The notes beneath the pieces were generated by a model. The model was not told where the DNA came from and made no database searches. It saw nothing but the letters and a program-made list of their open reading frames with translations. Both the position numbers and the translations under genes were made by a program. Of a DNA stretch of 64,000 nt, positions 8,736 through 21,196 are shown piece by piece (positions within the stretch are counted from its first letter, which is position 1; every line of letters begins with the position of its first letter). The stretch comes from Streptomyces sp. DSM 15324 (GTDB lineage: Bacteria > Actinomycetota > Actinomycetes > Streptomycetales > Streptomycetaceae): positions 442,405-506,404 of the forward strand of contig NZ_KQ949024.1 of NCBI RefSeq assembly GCF_001514285.1, read 5' to 3'.

Positions 8736-9863
8736 TCAGTCGACGACGACCAGCTCGCGGGTGGTGTCGTTGAGCCGGCGGCCGCCGTCCTCGGTGACGG
8801 TGACGATGTCCTCGATGCGTACCCCGAACCGGCCGGGCAGGTAGACGCCGGGCTCCACGGAGAAGCACATGCCGGGCACGAGGGGCTGTTCCTCGCCCTC
8901 GATCATGTACGGCGGCTCGTGGGTGGTGACGCCGATGCCGTGGCCGGTGCGGTGGATGAAGTACGCGCCGTACCCGGCGTCGGCGATGACCGCGCGGGCG
9001 GCCCGGTCGACCTCCTGGCAGGCGACCCCGGGGCGTACGGCCCGGAAACCGGCCTCCTGGGCCTCGCGGACGAGGTCGTGGACCCGGCGTTCCTCGTCGG
9101 TGGGTTCCCCGACGTGGACGGTGCGGGAGGTGTCGGAGCCGTAGCCGTCCTTCAGGCCGCCGAAGTCGAGGACGACCATGTCGCCGCGTTCGATGACGCG
9201 GTCGCCGACCTCGTGGTGCGGGTTGGCGCCGTTGGGGCCGGAGGCGACGATGGTGAAGTCGACCTGGGAGTGCCCGGAGCGGCGCAGCAGGCCGGCGAGG
9301 TCGGCGCCGACCTCGGCCTCGCGGCGCCCGGCGAAGGGCACGGTGCGGATCTCCTCGAACACCTGGTCGGCGGCGGCGCCCGCGGCGGCCATCAGCTCCA
9401 GTTCGGCCGGGTCCTTGACGGCCCGCAGCATCGGCAGGATTTCGGTGAGGGCGGCGTAGGAGGTGCCGGGCAGGGCCCGTTGCAGGCCCAGCAGGTGCAG
9501 GGCCCAGGTGTTGTCGCTGACACCGAACCGGCCGCGCGCCTCGAGGAGCCCCGCGGTGACGGCGTAGGGGTCCTTGCCGTCGGTCCAGTCCCGCAGGGTG
9601 AGCGCCGGGGCCCCGGCCGCCTTCGCCGCGTCCGGGGCCTCCAGGGTGGGGACGACGAGGACGGGGTCGTGGCCGGGGGCGAGGGCGAGCAGGGTGAGCC
9701 GCTCGGTGGCGGCGGGCGGCGCGTAGCCGGTGAGCCAGACGAGGTCGGGTCCGGGGGCCACGAGCAGCCCGGCGAGTCCGGCGTCGGCGGCCTCGCGCGC
9801 GGCCCGTTCCATACGGGCCCGGTAGTCGTCGGCGGTGAAGGGCGCGGGCGCGGTGCCGGTCAT
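8736..9863 (-). CDS. M24-family Xaa-Pro aminopeptidase/dipeptidase
   Basis: A 375-residue creatinase-fold peptidase. Residues 1-150 form the N-terminal creatinase/prolidase domain and the rest the pita-bread metalloprotease. All five dimetal ligands are visible: Asp in VVLDFGG, Asp in GSDTSRT, His in HRTGHGIG, Glu in SVEPGVY and Glu in VRIEDIV. It removes N-terminal residues preceding proline or splits Xaa-Pro dipeptides in the cytosol. Catalytic residues and length are normal. Confidence 0.92.
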   Translation of the reverse strand: MTGTAPAPFTADDYRARMERAAREAADAGLAGLLVAPGPDLVWLTGYAPPAATERLTLLALAPGHDPVLVVPTLEAPDAAKAAGAPALTLRDWTDGKDPYAVTAGLLEARGRFGVSDNTWALHLLGLQRALPGTSYAALTEILPMLRAVKDPAELELMAAAGAAADQVFEEIRTVPFAGRREAEVGADLAGLLRRSGHSQVDFTIVASGPNGANPHHEVGDRVIERGDMVVLDFGGLKDGYGSDTSRTVHVGEPTDEERRVHDLVREAQEAGFRAVRPGVACQEVDRAARAVIADAGYGAYFIHRTGHGIGVTTHEPPYMIEGEEQPLVPGMCFSVEPGVYLPGRFGVRIEDIVTVTEDGGRRLNDTTRELVVVD

Positions 9864-9919
9864 CCGGGTCTCCCTCGGTGGTGACGGTGACTACGGGCAG
9901 CATCCTGCCCGGACAGCGG

Positions 9920-9947
9920 GAGCCGCGCGAGCCGGTTCGCGCGGCTC
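9920..9947. terminator. GC-rich hairpin upstream of the M24 peptidase gene
   Basis: An 11-bp perfect stem (gagccgcgcga / tcgcgcggctc) with a 6-base loop, 57 bp before the peptidase start. It could stop transcription arriving from the PDZ gene on the minus strand. It could also be a relic of the decayed gene beside it. Confidence 0.45.
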
Positions 9948-10059
9948 GGGCGGTGGTTCCGGGTCCGGTCGGCACAGGGCGCCGGACACGCGCTCATGGT
10001 GGCCCCGAGGGGGCGGCTGTGACCAGTGGTTCGACGGACCACCTGGACGGACCACCTCA

Positions 10060-10434
10060 CGGTGGCCGGTCCTGCTGGTCACCGGGGACCTCGCGGACCG
10101 CGGCACGGAGAACGTGCAGGGGGGACGCGCGCGTCCCGGGCCTGCGCGGCGCCGGGGACCCGCCGTTCCCGGTACTCGCCCGCCCGCCTGGCGACCACGA
10201 CCGGCGGGCGCCCGAGCGCAAGGCCCTGCTCGGGCACCCGGCCGCGGACGGGCCCGTCGGCGGCGTCCAGGTGTTCGGCGGCGGCGCGGCGCTGATGTGC
10301 GACTCCGACGGGAGCCCCGCCCGGGACCGGCCGGCCGGTCCCGGGCGGGGCTCCCGTCGGGCTCGCCCTCCCCGTCCTGGACGAGCGGCACCGGCTCACC
10401 GGCCACTTCCGGGCCGTGCGACCTCACACGACCA
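10060..10434 (+). pseudogene. Decayed metallophosphoesterase (CpdA-like), frameshifted and internally deleted
   Basis: Pieces of a calcineurin-like phosphoesterase run in order along the plus strand but in three frames. VLLVTGDLADRGT (around 10072-10110) holds the GDLxDxG metal motif. It is followed in another frame by PFPVLARPPGDHDRRA and GGAALMCDS, matching the GNHD region. In the third frame comes VGLALPVLDERHRLTGHFRA, matching the usual C-terminus. The middle of the family, with the HH and GHxH metal-binding blocks, is missing. The break falls on a 56-bp palindrome (10305-10360). No single frame can yield a working enzyme. The family call rests on motif recall; a translated search would settle it. 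Confidence 0.7.
10305..10360. repeat. 56-bp perfect palindrome
   Basis: The two 28-base arms (10305-10332 and 10333-10360) are exact reverse complements with no spacer. The centre lies at the deletion joint of the metallophosphoesterase remnant and 64-119 bp past the stop of the minus-strand PDZ gene, so it could also serve as that gene's terminator. Confidence 0.9.
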
Positions 10435-11005
10435 CACCGGGCGTCACCCTCACCTTCCGGTTCGCGCCGTCTTCGTGCCGGACGGTCAGCGCCACCCGGC
10501 GACCGGGGCGGGCCTCCTCGACCGCGCGCGCCAGATCGGCCGCCGAGTCGATCCGCGTCCCGTCGAACGCCAGCACGACGTCACCGCGCTCCAGCCCGGC
10601 GGTCCACCCCGGGCCGGGCGCGTGGACGGCGACGATCCGGGCACCCGGCCGCCCGGCGTCCACGGCCTCCAGGCCCAGCGTGGCGCGGGCGGCCCGCAGG
10701 GTCGGCGTGGCGGGTTCGGCGGCCTCGGGATTCGCGCGGCCGACGAGGCCCCGTACCGTCTCCCGGGGCAGCTCCGCGAGCCCGCCCGTCCCGATCACGG
10801 CCGCCCCGGCCGTGCCGAGGCCGACGCCGCAGAGCAGCAGCGCCGCTCCGGCGAGCCGGCCGGGCAGGGCGCCCGTCACCCGGCCCCCGCGGCGGCCGGG
10901 GCGCGGGCGGCGGGCCCGGCCGCCCCGCTCGGCGCCGCCCCCGGGTTCCCGGCCGGGCAGGGGCTTGGGGCGCAACGCGGTCTGTTCCCACGCGGTCTGT
11001 TCCAT
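10424..11005 (-). CDS. Single-pass membrane PDZ-domain protein
   Basis: A 193-residue protein with a basic N-terminal tail (about 40 residues, Arg/Gly/Pro-rich), one hydrophobic segment around residues 47-72 (ALPGRLAGAALLLCGVGLGT) and a C-terminal PDZ domain (LGLEAVDAGRPGARIVAVHA ... GWTAGLERGDVVLAFDGTRI). It has no protease domain, so it is a lone PDZ module facing outward if the positive tail stays inside. Homologues elsewhere act as substrate-binding or scaffold modules beside HtrA-type proteases; none is encoded here. The role is unknown. Confidence 0.8.
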   Translation of the reverse strand: MEQTAWEQTALRPKPLPGREPGGGAERGGRARRPRPGRRGGRVTGALPGRLAGAALLLCGVGLGTAGAAVIGTGGLAELPRETVRGLVGRANPEAAEPATPTLRAARATLGLEAVDAGRPGARIVAVHAPGPGWTAGLERGDVVLAFDGTRIDSAADLARAVEEARPGRRVALTVRHEDGANRKVRVTPGVVV

Positions 11006-11101
11006 GGATCGCCTCCGGCTGGTGCCCTACCCGGCACGCCCGCCGACGACCTGCCACGAACGAGTGAGACTGACGCGGCGCCGACAGCGGTACGGCGGCC
11101 C

Positions 11102-11980
11102 CTACGGCACCGGCGCCTTCCGCGCGGACAGCGCCTCCGCCAGCGCCCCCGCCGCGCCCGACGGCGCGCCCGCGTGGACGAGTTCGGTCCGGTGGACGAC
11201 CCGGGGCTCGGTGAGCGGCACCGCGACCGCCCCGGGCACCGCGGTGGCCGCCGAGCGGGGCAGCAGCGCGAGGCCGTGGCCGGCGGCGGCCAGCGCGGTC
11301 AGCAGTCGGACGTCGGTGCCGTCGTAGCGCAGGGCGGCCCGGAAGCCACGGCCGCCGTGCGCGGCGCGCAGGTGGGACAGCGGCAGGGCCGTGTCGGGGG
11401 CGTCCAGCCAGCGGGCGTCGGCGAGGTCGCCGAGGCGCAGGCCGGTGCGCCGGGCCAGCGGGTGGGCGGTGGGCAGCAGGACGCACACGGGTTCCTCGGC
11501 CACGCCGTACGTGGTCAGCGGCGCCACGTCGGGCAGCCGGAGCGGGTCGCTGGGCGCGGCCAGGCCGTCCACGAGGCCGAGGTCGGCGGTACCGGCGGCG
11601 ACGGCGGCCGGCACCTCGTCGCGGGCGAGGACGCGCAGGGTCACCCCGGCGGCCGGGAGCGCGGCGAGGGCGGCCGGGACCAGGGCGGTCGGCGAGGTGG
11701 CGAGGGTCAGTCCGTGCGCGGGCGCGGCGGCGATCCGTACGACGTCCGCGCGGGCCGCCTCCAGCCGCAGCAGCAGCGGGCCCGCGTGCTCCAGGAGCCG
11801 TTCACCGGCCGCCGTGGGGGTGACGGGACGGCGGGTGAGCAGCGCCGCGCCGAGGTCCTGTTCCAGGGCCGCGATGTGCTGGGAGACGGCCGACTGGGTG
11901 TAGCCGAGTTCCCGGGCGGCCTCGGAGAAGGAGGCGCGGCGGGCGACGGTGACGTAGGTGCGCAGGAGGTGCGGGTCCAT
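11102..11980 (-). CDS. LysR-family transcriptional regulator
   Basis: A 292-residue LTTR. The N-terminal winged helix-turn-helix is clear (LLRTYVTVARRASFSEAARE ... QSAVSQHIAALEQDLGAALL) and is followed by a two-lobe effector domain of normal length. It is divergent from the amidotransferase gene, with an 87-bp shared promoter region, the classic arrangement for an LTTR and its target. The effector is unknown. Confidence 0.92.
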   Translation of the reverse strand: MDPHLLRTYVTVARRASFSEAARELGYTQSAVSQHIAALEQDLGAALLTRRPVTPTAAGERLLEHAGPLLLRLEAARADVVRIAAAPAHGLTLATSPTALVPAALAALPAAGVTLRVLARDEVPAAVAAGTADLGLVDGLAAPSDPLRLPDVAPLTTYGVAEEPVCVLLPTAHPLARRTGLRLGDLADARWLDAPDTALPLSHLRAAHGGRGFRAALRYDGTDVRLLTALAAAGHGLALLPRSAATAVPGAVAVPLTEPRVVHRTELVHAGAPSGAAGALAEALSARKAPVP

Positions 11981-12067
11981 ACGGGCCAGTGTCCCCCCCT
12001 CTCATCAGGACTGCTTATGGGGAGACCGGAAATCATCGTTGGACGTGAACGGGGTGCCGCGCCCACG

Positions 12068-16331
<4,264 letters not shown>

Positions 16332-16485
16332 CGTAGCGGCCGGGCCGGCGCACCCGGTCGTCGTCCCACCCGGCGCGGTGGGTCACCGCCGGGCCGCTCA
16401 CCCGTCGCGCGCCGCGGCTTCCTCAGCCGAGGCCGCACACCGCACACCGCACGCCCCACGCACCTCAGCCCTCGACCTGGGCCCC

Positions 16486-17133
16486 TCAGCCGGCCATGAT
16501 CTCCCGCTCCAGTCGCGCCGCGAGGCTGAGGTAGCGCGGGCGGCGGGGAACCGGCACCAGGCCGCGGATGAGGACATACCACATCTCGGCCATCCGGCGC
16601 GGCAGCCGGGCCGCCGGTTCGCGGGAGCGGCCCACCACCCGGGTGCCCACGAAGAAGCAGACCAGGGAGTGGGCCACGGCGTCGATGTCGACGTCCGGAT
16701 GGATGTCGGACTCCTTCACCGCGCCCACGAGCCGACGGCTCATCAGCTCCAGCCACTCCACGAACGGATGCCGCAGGGGCGGCTTGACCGGCACTCCTCC
16801 GGTGGCGAGCCGGAGCCCCGCGCGGGCGATCGGGCCCTCGACCGAAAGCCGCGCGAGGCCGAACGTGAGGCGCATCAGCGCTTCGAGTGCCGGATAGCCC
16901 CGGTCGTCGATCTCGCCGGCCACCCGGCGAGAGGCCTGGGACTGCAACTCCATGATGGCGTGGGCGAGATCCTCCTTGGCCGCGAAATGGAAGTAGAGCG
17001 CTCCCTTGGTGACACGTGCGTGCTCGACGATCTCACTGAGGCTCGTCGATTCGTAGCCGTGCCGGTCGAACAGATCGGCAGCGGCCGTGATGATCGTCGC
17101 GCGGGTCTGTTCGGCGCGTAACTGCCTCGCCAT
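16486..17133 (-). CDS. cprB: CprB-like gamma-butyrolactone receptor (TetR family)
   Basis: A 215-residue TetR-type repressor. The N-terminal helix-turn-helix (LSEIVEHARVTKGALYFHFA) and the start MARQLRAEQTRATII are very close to Streptomyces coelicolor CprB as I remember it, and the C-terminal ligand domain aligns throughout. Such receptors leave DNA when a gamma-butyrolactone or related signal binds. Codon 5 is TTA (17119-17121), so translation should depend on the bldA leucyl-tRNA. An AGGAG lies nine bases before the start. It sits 70 bp behind afsA on the same strand with its own dyad operator between them. Proximity to geosmin synthase resembles the S. coelicolor arrangement. Confidence 0.9.
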   Translation of the reverse strand: MARQLRAEQTRATIITAAADLFDRHGYESTSLSEIVEHARVTKGALYFHFAAKEDLAHAIMELQSQASRRVAGEIDDRGYPALEALMRLTFGLARLSVEGPIARAGLRLATGGVPVKPPLRHPFVEWLELMSRRLVGAVKESDIHPDVDIDAVAHSLVCFFVGTRVVGRSREPAARLPRRMAEMWYVLIRGLVPVPRRPRYLSLAARLEREIMAG

Positions 17134-17154
17134 CGACTGGACTCTCCTGGGCCG

Positions 17155-17186
17155 GTAAAGAACGGGTCATGCCGTTTGTTTCTTAC
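17155..17186. promoter_or_regulatory. Candidate autoregulatory operator of the cprB-like gene
   Basis: An imperfect dyad in the afsA-cprB gap. Read on the minus strand it contains aaacaaacggcatgacccgt, close to the CprB autoregulatory site as I recall it (ACAAACCG, 6-base spacer, CGGTTTGT). The halves here match 7 of 8 and 5 of 8 with the same 6-base spacer. It lies 22-53 bp upstream of the cprB start, where repression would be expected. Confidence 0.6.
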
Positions 17187-17203
17187 CCCCCGTACACAAT
17201 AGC

Positions 17204-18106
17204 TCACCGTACGGCGGTACCCACCATGCACGTGAAGATCGCCGACTCCCCTTGTGTTCCGAGGACTTGGACATCGGTTCCACGACCTCCCTTTGCCTCG
17301 ATCCACACGGGTTCGTCCAGTTCGGCGTAGCGATGGAAGGACGCGTGATAGAGAATGGGTGACTGTCCGTCGATTCCCAGCAGCCGGGCGACCTGACGGG
17401 CGGCCTCCAGGAGGAGCATGCCGGGAACGTGGTCGAGCGGATGGTCGAAGAAAACGGGGTGTGCGGTATTTACTCTCAACTGCCAGCGATCGGGCCCGTC
17501 GGCCGGGGCGAGGACCACGTCGGCGGGCAACGCGCGGTCCACGGCGACCGGGTCGAGACCGGCCGGCGGCGGGGCCGCGGTCACCGACTCGGGGGTGCGC
17601 CCGCCGCGCAGCCGGCGGTAGACGGACCCCGCGACGACGGTGAAGGCGACGTCCGCCGCGGCGACCGGCTCGCCCTCGCGCAGCACCCGCGCGGTGTACC
17701 GGGCTCCGGCCAGCCGCCGCCCGCGGTACTGGACGTCGGCGAAGAGCAGCTCCAGCTCCGGTTCGGCCGGCAGCAGGTCCACCGTCAACTTCTCGGTCGC
17801 CGCGTCGACATGGAACTCCTGCATGACGAACTGGTGATCCAGGGGAACGCCGTACTCGGTGTGCGCGATGAGCGTGCCGGCCTGCCGGACCGTTTCGACG
17901 ACGAGCAGGGGGTCATAAGCGGACCAGTCGGGCGACACGTGTAACCCATGGGACCGTGGCCACTGGGCGGAGACCGAGAACCGGTCCTCGCCGGTGCGCC
18001 GCCAACCGGTGAGCAGAGTCTCGGACAGGGCCGCGCGGTGCACGAGCTGGCGCGGCACAGTGGTGGTCAGGGACGGAGCGTCGGCAAGCCGCCGCGGTCG
18101 AGTCAT
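17204..18106 (-). CDS. AfsA/ScbA-family gamma-butyrolactone biosynthesis enzyme
   Basis: A 300-residue AfsA-type protein with two hotdog-like repeats, roughly residues 15-150 and 180-300 (LVHRAALSETLLTGW, VVETVRQAGTLIAHTEYGVP, then FFDHPLDHVPGMLLLEAARQ). AfsA condenses dihydroxyacetone phosphate with a beta-ketoacyl-ACP, the committed step of A-factor-type signals. The start ATG has GGAGAG just upstream. Leu in the HGLHVSPDW block is encoded by TTA (17942-17944), implying bldA control. The gene is divergent from an ScbR-like receptor and followed by the cprB-like receptor, a complete synthase/receptor set. No reductase or tailoring P450 for the signal is encoded nearby. Confidence 0.92.
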   Translation of the reverse strand: MTRPRRLADAPSLTTTVPRQLVHRAALSETLLTGWRRTGEDRFSVSAQWPRSHGLHVSPDWSAYDPLLVVETVRQAGTLIAHTEYGVPLDHQFVMQEFHVDAATEKLTVDLLPAEPELELLFADVQYRGRRLAGARYTARVLREGEPVAAADVAFTVVAGSVYRRLRGGRTPESVTAAPPPAGLDPVAVDRALPADVVLAPADGPDRWQLRVNTAHPVFFDHPLDHVPGMLLLEAARQVARLLGIDGQSPILYHASFHRYAELDEPVWIEAKGGRGTDVQVLGTQGESAIFTCMVGTAVR

Positions 18107-18169
18107 GTCTCTCCCTACGGTCCCCCGAAGGCCATGGCAGACGGCGAACCGTCCGCTCCGGTAAGCGCT

Positions 18170-18198
18170 AGAGTACGAGGCGACCGGTTTGTTTTCAA
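18170..18198 (-). promoter_or_regulatory. Candidate afsA promoter with receptor half-site in the spacer
   Basis: On the minus strand TTGAAA (18193-18198) and TACTCT (18170-18175) are separated by exactly 17 bp, a good housekeeping promoter about 64 bp upstream of the afsA start codon. The spacer contains ACAAACCGG, the same half-site as in the cprB operator, so a receptor bound here would block RNA polymerase. The left half of the dyad is weak. On the plus strand TATGAT (18220-18225) could be the -10 box of the divergent receptor gene. Confidence 0.5.
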
Positions 18199-18285
18199 TG
18201 AGATCAGTCGACGGCATCCTATGATCGGGGCGGACCGCGGGCGATCGCGCGTTCTTGCCCAACTCGCTGCCGTGAAGGGGCTCTT

Positions 18286-18936
18286 ATGGCGAAACAGGAG
18301 CGCGCCATCCGGACGCGCAGGGCGATCGTGGAGGCGGCCGGAGCGGTCTTCGACGAGCACGGCTACATGTCCACCACCATCTCCATGGTCCTGGAGCGCG
18401 CCGAAGTCACCAAGGGTGCCCTGTACTTCCACTTCCCGTCGAAGGAGTCACTCGCCCACGCGGTCCTCAACGAGCAGGTGCCGTTCGGCGCGGTGCCGCA
18501 GCAGGCCTGCAAGCTCCAGGAGATCGTCGACATGACCTTCGTGGTGGGTCAACGGCTGCTGACCAACGCGCTGTTGCGGGGCAGTGTGCGGCTGGCGGTC
18601 GACATGGAGACGCCGTCGGGGATCGATCACGGCGAGCCGTTCCGGCAGTGGGCCGAGCGATTGACCGACCTGTTCGAACTGGCCCGTGAGCGCGGTGAGT
18701 TGCTGCCGACGGTGAAGCCCCGGGAGACCGTGGAGCTGCTGGTGGGCTCCTTCACCGGCATCCAGCTGATGTCGCGGGCGCTGACCGGCCGCGCGGACCT
18801 CGCCGACCGGCTGTCGGTGATGTGGGCGCACCTCCTGCCGAGCATCGCGGTCTCGGGGGTGCTGCCGCGCCTGGACACCCGGGCCGACCGCGGGGAGCGG
18901 GTGCTGGCCTCGCTGGAGGAGCGGGCGGCCTCCTGA
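18286..18936 (+). CDS. ScbR-like gamma-butyrolactone receptor (TetR family)
   Basis: A 216-residue TetR-family protein whose start MAKQERAIRTRRAIVEAAGA and helix-turn-helix TKGALYFHFPSKE match ScbR-type receptors. It is divergent from afsA with a 179-bp shared promoter region, the arrangement of scbA/scbR in S. coelicolor, where the receptor represses the synthase and itself. It has no TTA codon, unlike afsA and cprB. Whether it binds a signal or is a pseudo-receptor cannot be told from sequence alone. A strong hairpin follows 20 bp after the stop. Confidence 0.9.
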   Translation: MAKQERAIRTRRAIVEAAGAVFDEHGYMSTTISMVLERAEVTKGALYFHFPSKESLAHAVLNEQVPFGAVPQQACKLQEIVDMTFVVGQRLLTNALLRGSVRLAVDMETPSGIDHGEPFRQWAERLTDLFELARERGELLPTVKPRETVELLVGSFTGIQLMSRALTGRADLADRLSVMWAHLLPSIAVSGVLPRLDTRADRGERVLASLEERAAS

Positions 18937-18955
18937 GGGCGGGTACAACAGTGCG

Positions 18956-18993
18956 GCGGGCCGGCCGGTGTCCATCCACACCGGTCGGCCCGC
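18956..18993. terminator. Bidirectional terminator between the ScbR-like gene and the subtilase
   Basis: A 16-bp stem (gcgggccggccggtgt against acaccggtcggcccgc, one G-T pair) with a 6-base loop between two converging genes. Confidence 0.8.
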
Positions 18994-19030
18994 CCGTCTC
19001 AGGTCACGCGGGGTCCGCCCCGCGGTCGAC

Positions 19031-20851
19031 TCAGAAGGTCAGCTTCCAGCCATTGAGGGTGCCTGTGTCCTGCGCGGCCACGTCCTGGACCTTCAGCTTC
19101 CAGGTGCCGTTCGCGGCCTCACTGGAGGCGTCGACCGTGTAGGTGGTGTTCACGTCGTGGGCGGAGTCCGAGGAACTGGAGGCCTTCAGGCGGTACGTCG
19201 AACCGTCCGGGGCCACCAGGTCGACGACCAGGTCGCCGCGGTACGTGTGGGTGATGTCGACGCCGACCTTCAGGGTCGAGGGCGCGTTGCCGCTCAGTCC
19301 GCTGACCGCGATGGAGGAGGTGATCGCCGCACCGTTGTCCGGGATGGCGACCGCGGTGCTGCTGGAGAACGTGGTGCCGCCGGTCGAGCCGCCGCCGGTG
19401 CCGCTCACCGCGGCCACCGTCTTCGCCGCGTCGGCCAGACCCGCGCCGCAGCCGCCGGAGCAGGCGCCGGGCAGCGCACGGGCGTTGTTCTTGATCGCGG
19501 TCTCGATCTGCGCCGGGGTCAGCGCGGGGTTCGCCGACTTCACCAGCGCGACCAGGCCCGCGATGTGCGGGGTGGCCATGCTGGTGCCCTGGTAGTAGGC
19601 GTACGACTCGGTCGACGGCGTCTTGCTGCCGGAGTTCAGCGTGGACAGGATGCCGTTGGCGGTGCCCGTGCTGGTCTGGCCGCCGGGGGCGGAGATGTCC
19701 ACCAGGGAGCCGTAGTTGGAGTAGGACGCCTTGGCGCCGGCCCGGTTGGTGGCGGCGACCGAGATGACGTTGGCGCAGTTGCCCGGCGAGTGGTTCGCGA
19801 CGTTGTCGTTGTCGTTGCCGGCCGCCACGACGACCGTGGTGCCGCGGTTCACGGCCGCGGTGATCGCGCTCTGGGTGGCGGAGGTGCAGGCGCCGTCGCC
19901 GCCCAGGCTCATGTTGATGACCTTGGCGACGTTGGTGTTGGCGGGCACGCCGGAGACGGTGCCGCCGGACGCCCAGGTGATGGCGTCGATGATGTCGGAG
20001 TCGTAGCCGCCGCACTTGCCGAGGACGCGGACCGGGGAGATCTTCGCGCCGTAGGCGATGCCCGCGACACCCTTGTTGTTGTTCGTGACGGCGGCGATGG
20101 TGCCGGCCACATGGGTGCCGTGCCAGGAGGAGGTGGAGGCCGGGACGCCGGAGCCGCACTCGTTCGCGTTGTACCAGTCCCCCGGGTCGGCCGGGTTGCT
20201 GTCGCGGCCGTCGCCGTCCACCGAGACGGCGGTGTCGGCGATGAAGTCGTAGCCGCCGACGATGTTCGCGGCGAGGTCGCTGTGGGCCACGTAACCGGTG
20301 TCGATGACGGCGACGGTGACCCCGCTGCCGGTCGACGTGGCCCAGGCACCGGGGACGTTCATACCGGCGGTGGTCTCGTAGAGGTCCCACTGCTTGGCGT
20401 ACTCGGTGTCGTTCGGCTCGGCCTGCGGGGTGTTGAGACGGTCCGGGACGACATAGGCGACCTGGGGGTCCGCCTGGTAGCGCGCGACGACGTCGGCGAC
20501 GTCCGCCCGGGTGACGTCCTCGCCCAGGTCGACCAGGGCCGCGCCGGTGCCCAGCCGGCGCCGGAAGTCGACGTCCTCGCCCGCCTGCTCGCCCTTGGCG
20601 GCGGCGTCGGCCTCCGCGGCCGCGTTCGACGTGGCCTCGCCGGCACCGGACTTGTAACCGACGATGAGACGCTCGGCGACCGTGCCGGGGGCGGCCTCGG
20701 TCTGCGCGACGGGTACGGCGGAGGCCGCGGCGGCCGTGGCGGCGGAGTCCTGGGCGGCGACCGCGGAGGCGGTGGAGGCGGCGGTGAGCAGGGCCGCGGA
20801 GAGGGCTGCGGCGGATATCAGCTTCCGCCGCAGAGCGGGTGTGGTGCGCAA
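19031..20851 (-). CDS. Secreted S8 subtilisin-like protease with C-terminal P domain
   Basis: A 606-residue pre-pro-protease. It has a signal peptide (residues 1-31), a propeptide of about 110 residues, then the S8 domain with Asp184 (VAVIDTGY), His244 (WHGTHVAGT), the oxyanion region AAGNDNDN and Ser424 (GTSMATPH). After a Gly/Ser linker (TGGGSTGG) comes a proprotein convertase P domain at about 495-606 (VSGLSGNAPSTLKVGVDITH ... WKLKVQD). It should work outside the cell. The gene stands alone: a terminator lies beyond its stop and a divergent LPMO gene beyond its promoter. Confidence 0.95.
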   Translation of the reverse strand: MRTTPALRRKLISAAALSAALLTAASTASAVAAQDSAATAAAASAVPVAQTEAAPGTVAERLIVGYKSGAGEATSNAAAEADAAAKGEQAGEDVDFRRRLGTGAALVDLGEDVTRADVADVVARYQADPQVAYVVPDRLNTPQAEPNDTEYAKQWDLYETTAGMNVPGAWATSTGSGVTVAVIDTGYVAHSDLAANIVGGYDFIADTAVSVDGDGRDSNPADPGDWYNANECGSGVPASTSSWHGTHVAGTIAAVTNNNKGVAGIAYGAKISPVRVLGKCGGYDSDIIDAITWASGGTVSGVPANTNVAKVINMSLGGDGACTSATQSAITAAVNRGTTVVVAAGNDNDNVANHSPGNCANVISVAATNRAGAKASYSNYGSLVDISAPGGQTSTGTANGILSTLNSGSKTPSTESYAYYQGTSMATPHIAGLVALVKSANPALTPAQIETAIKNNARALPGACSGGCGAGLADAAKTVAAVSGTGGGSTGGTTFSSSTAVAIPDNGAAITSSIAVSGLSGNAPSTLKVGVDITHTYRGDLVVDLVAPDGSTYRLKASSSSDSAHDVNTTYTVDASSEAANGTWKLKVQDVAAQDTGTLNGWKLTF

Positions 20852-21196
20852 GGGCGTGCCTTTCGTGGCCGGCTCCGGGCGAGGCAGCGCGGAGCAACGG
20901 TCGATCGCTTCGGCGTCGAAGCGGAGGGGGGTGGAACGCGATGGCCGGCCAGGCGCGGGAAGCTGCTGCCGTCAGGGGTTACCTGTGGTTCAGCTGTGCT
21001 GGAACGATAGGCAAAGGAATGGTCATCCGGATACGGGGGAAACCCTCGATCCGGCTGGAAACCCACCCTTGACGACGGGGTCCGGACGGCGAATGCCCCG
21101 ATTCGCACGGGTCGCACGGGCGCGGGCTGAACGCACGGGACCGGCCCGCCGTACTGGGAACAGACCGTTCCCGCGCCGGCCGAGGAGACGTCCCCG
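20852..21196. other. Divergent promoter region, subtilase / LPMO
   Basis: 345 bp without a gene. A possible -35 (TTGACG, 21069-21074) faces the LPMO gene but has no convincing -10. I found no DasR-type operator and no strong hairpin. GAGGAGA just before 21197 is the LPMO ribosome binding site. Confidence 0.5.

Noticed and set aside
16400..16485. Short ccgcaca-like microsatellite before the cprB stop
   Set aside because: Only about three imperfect copies; no function can be suggested.
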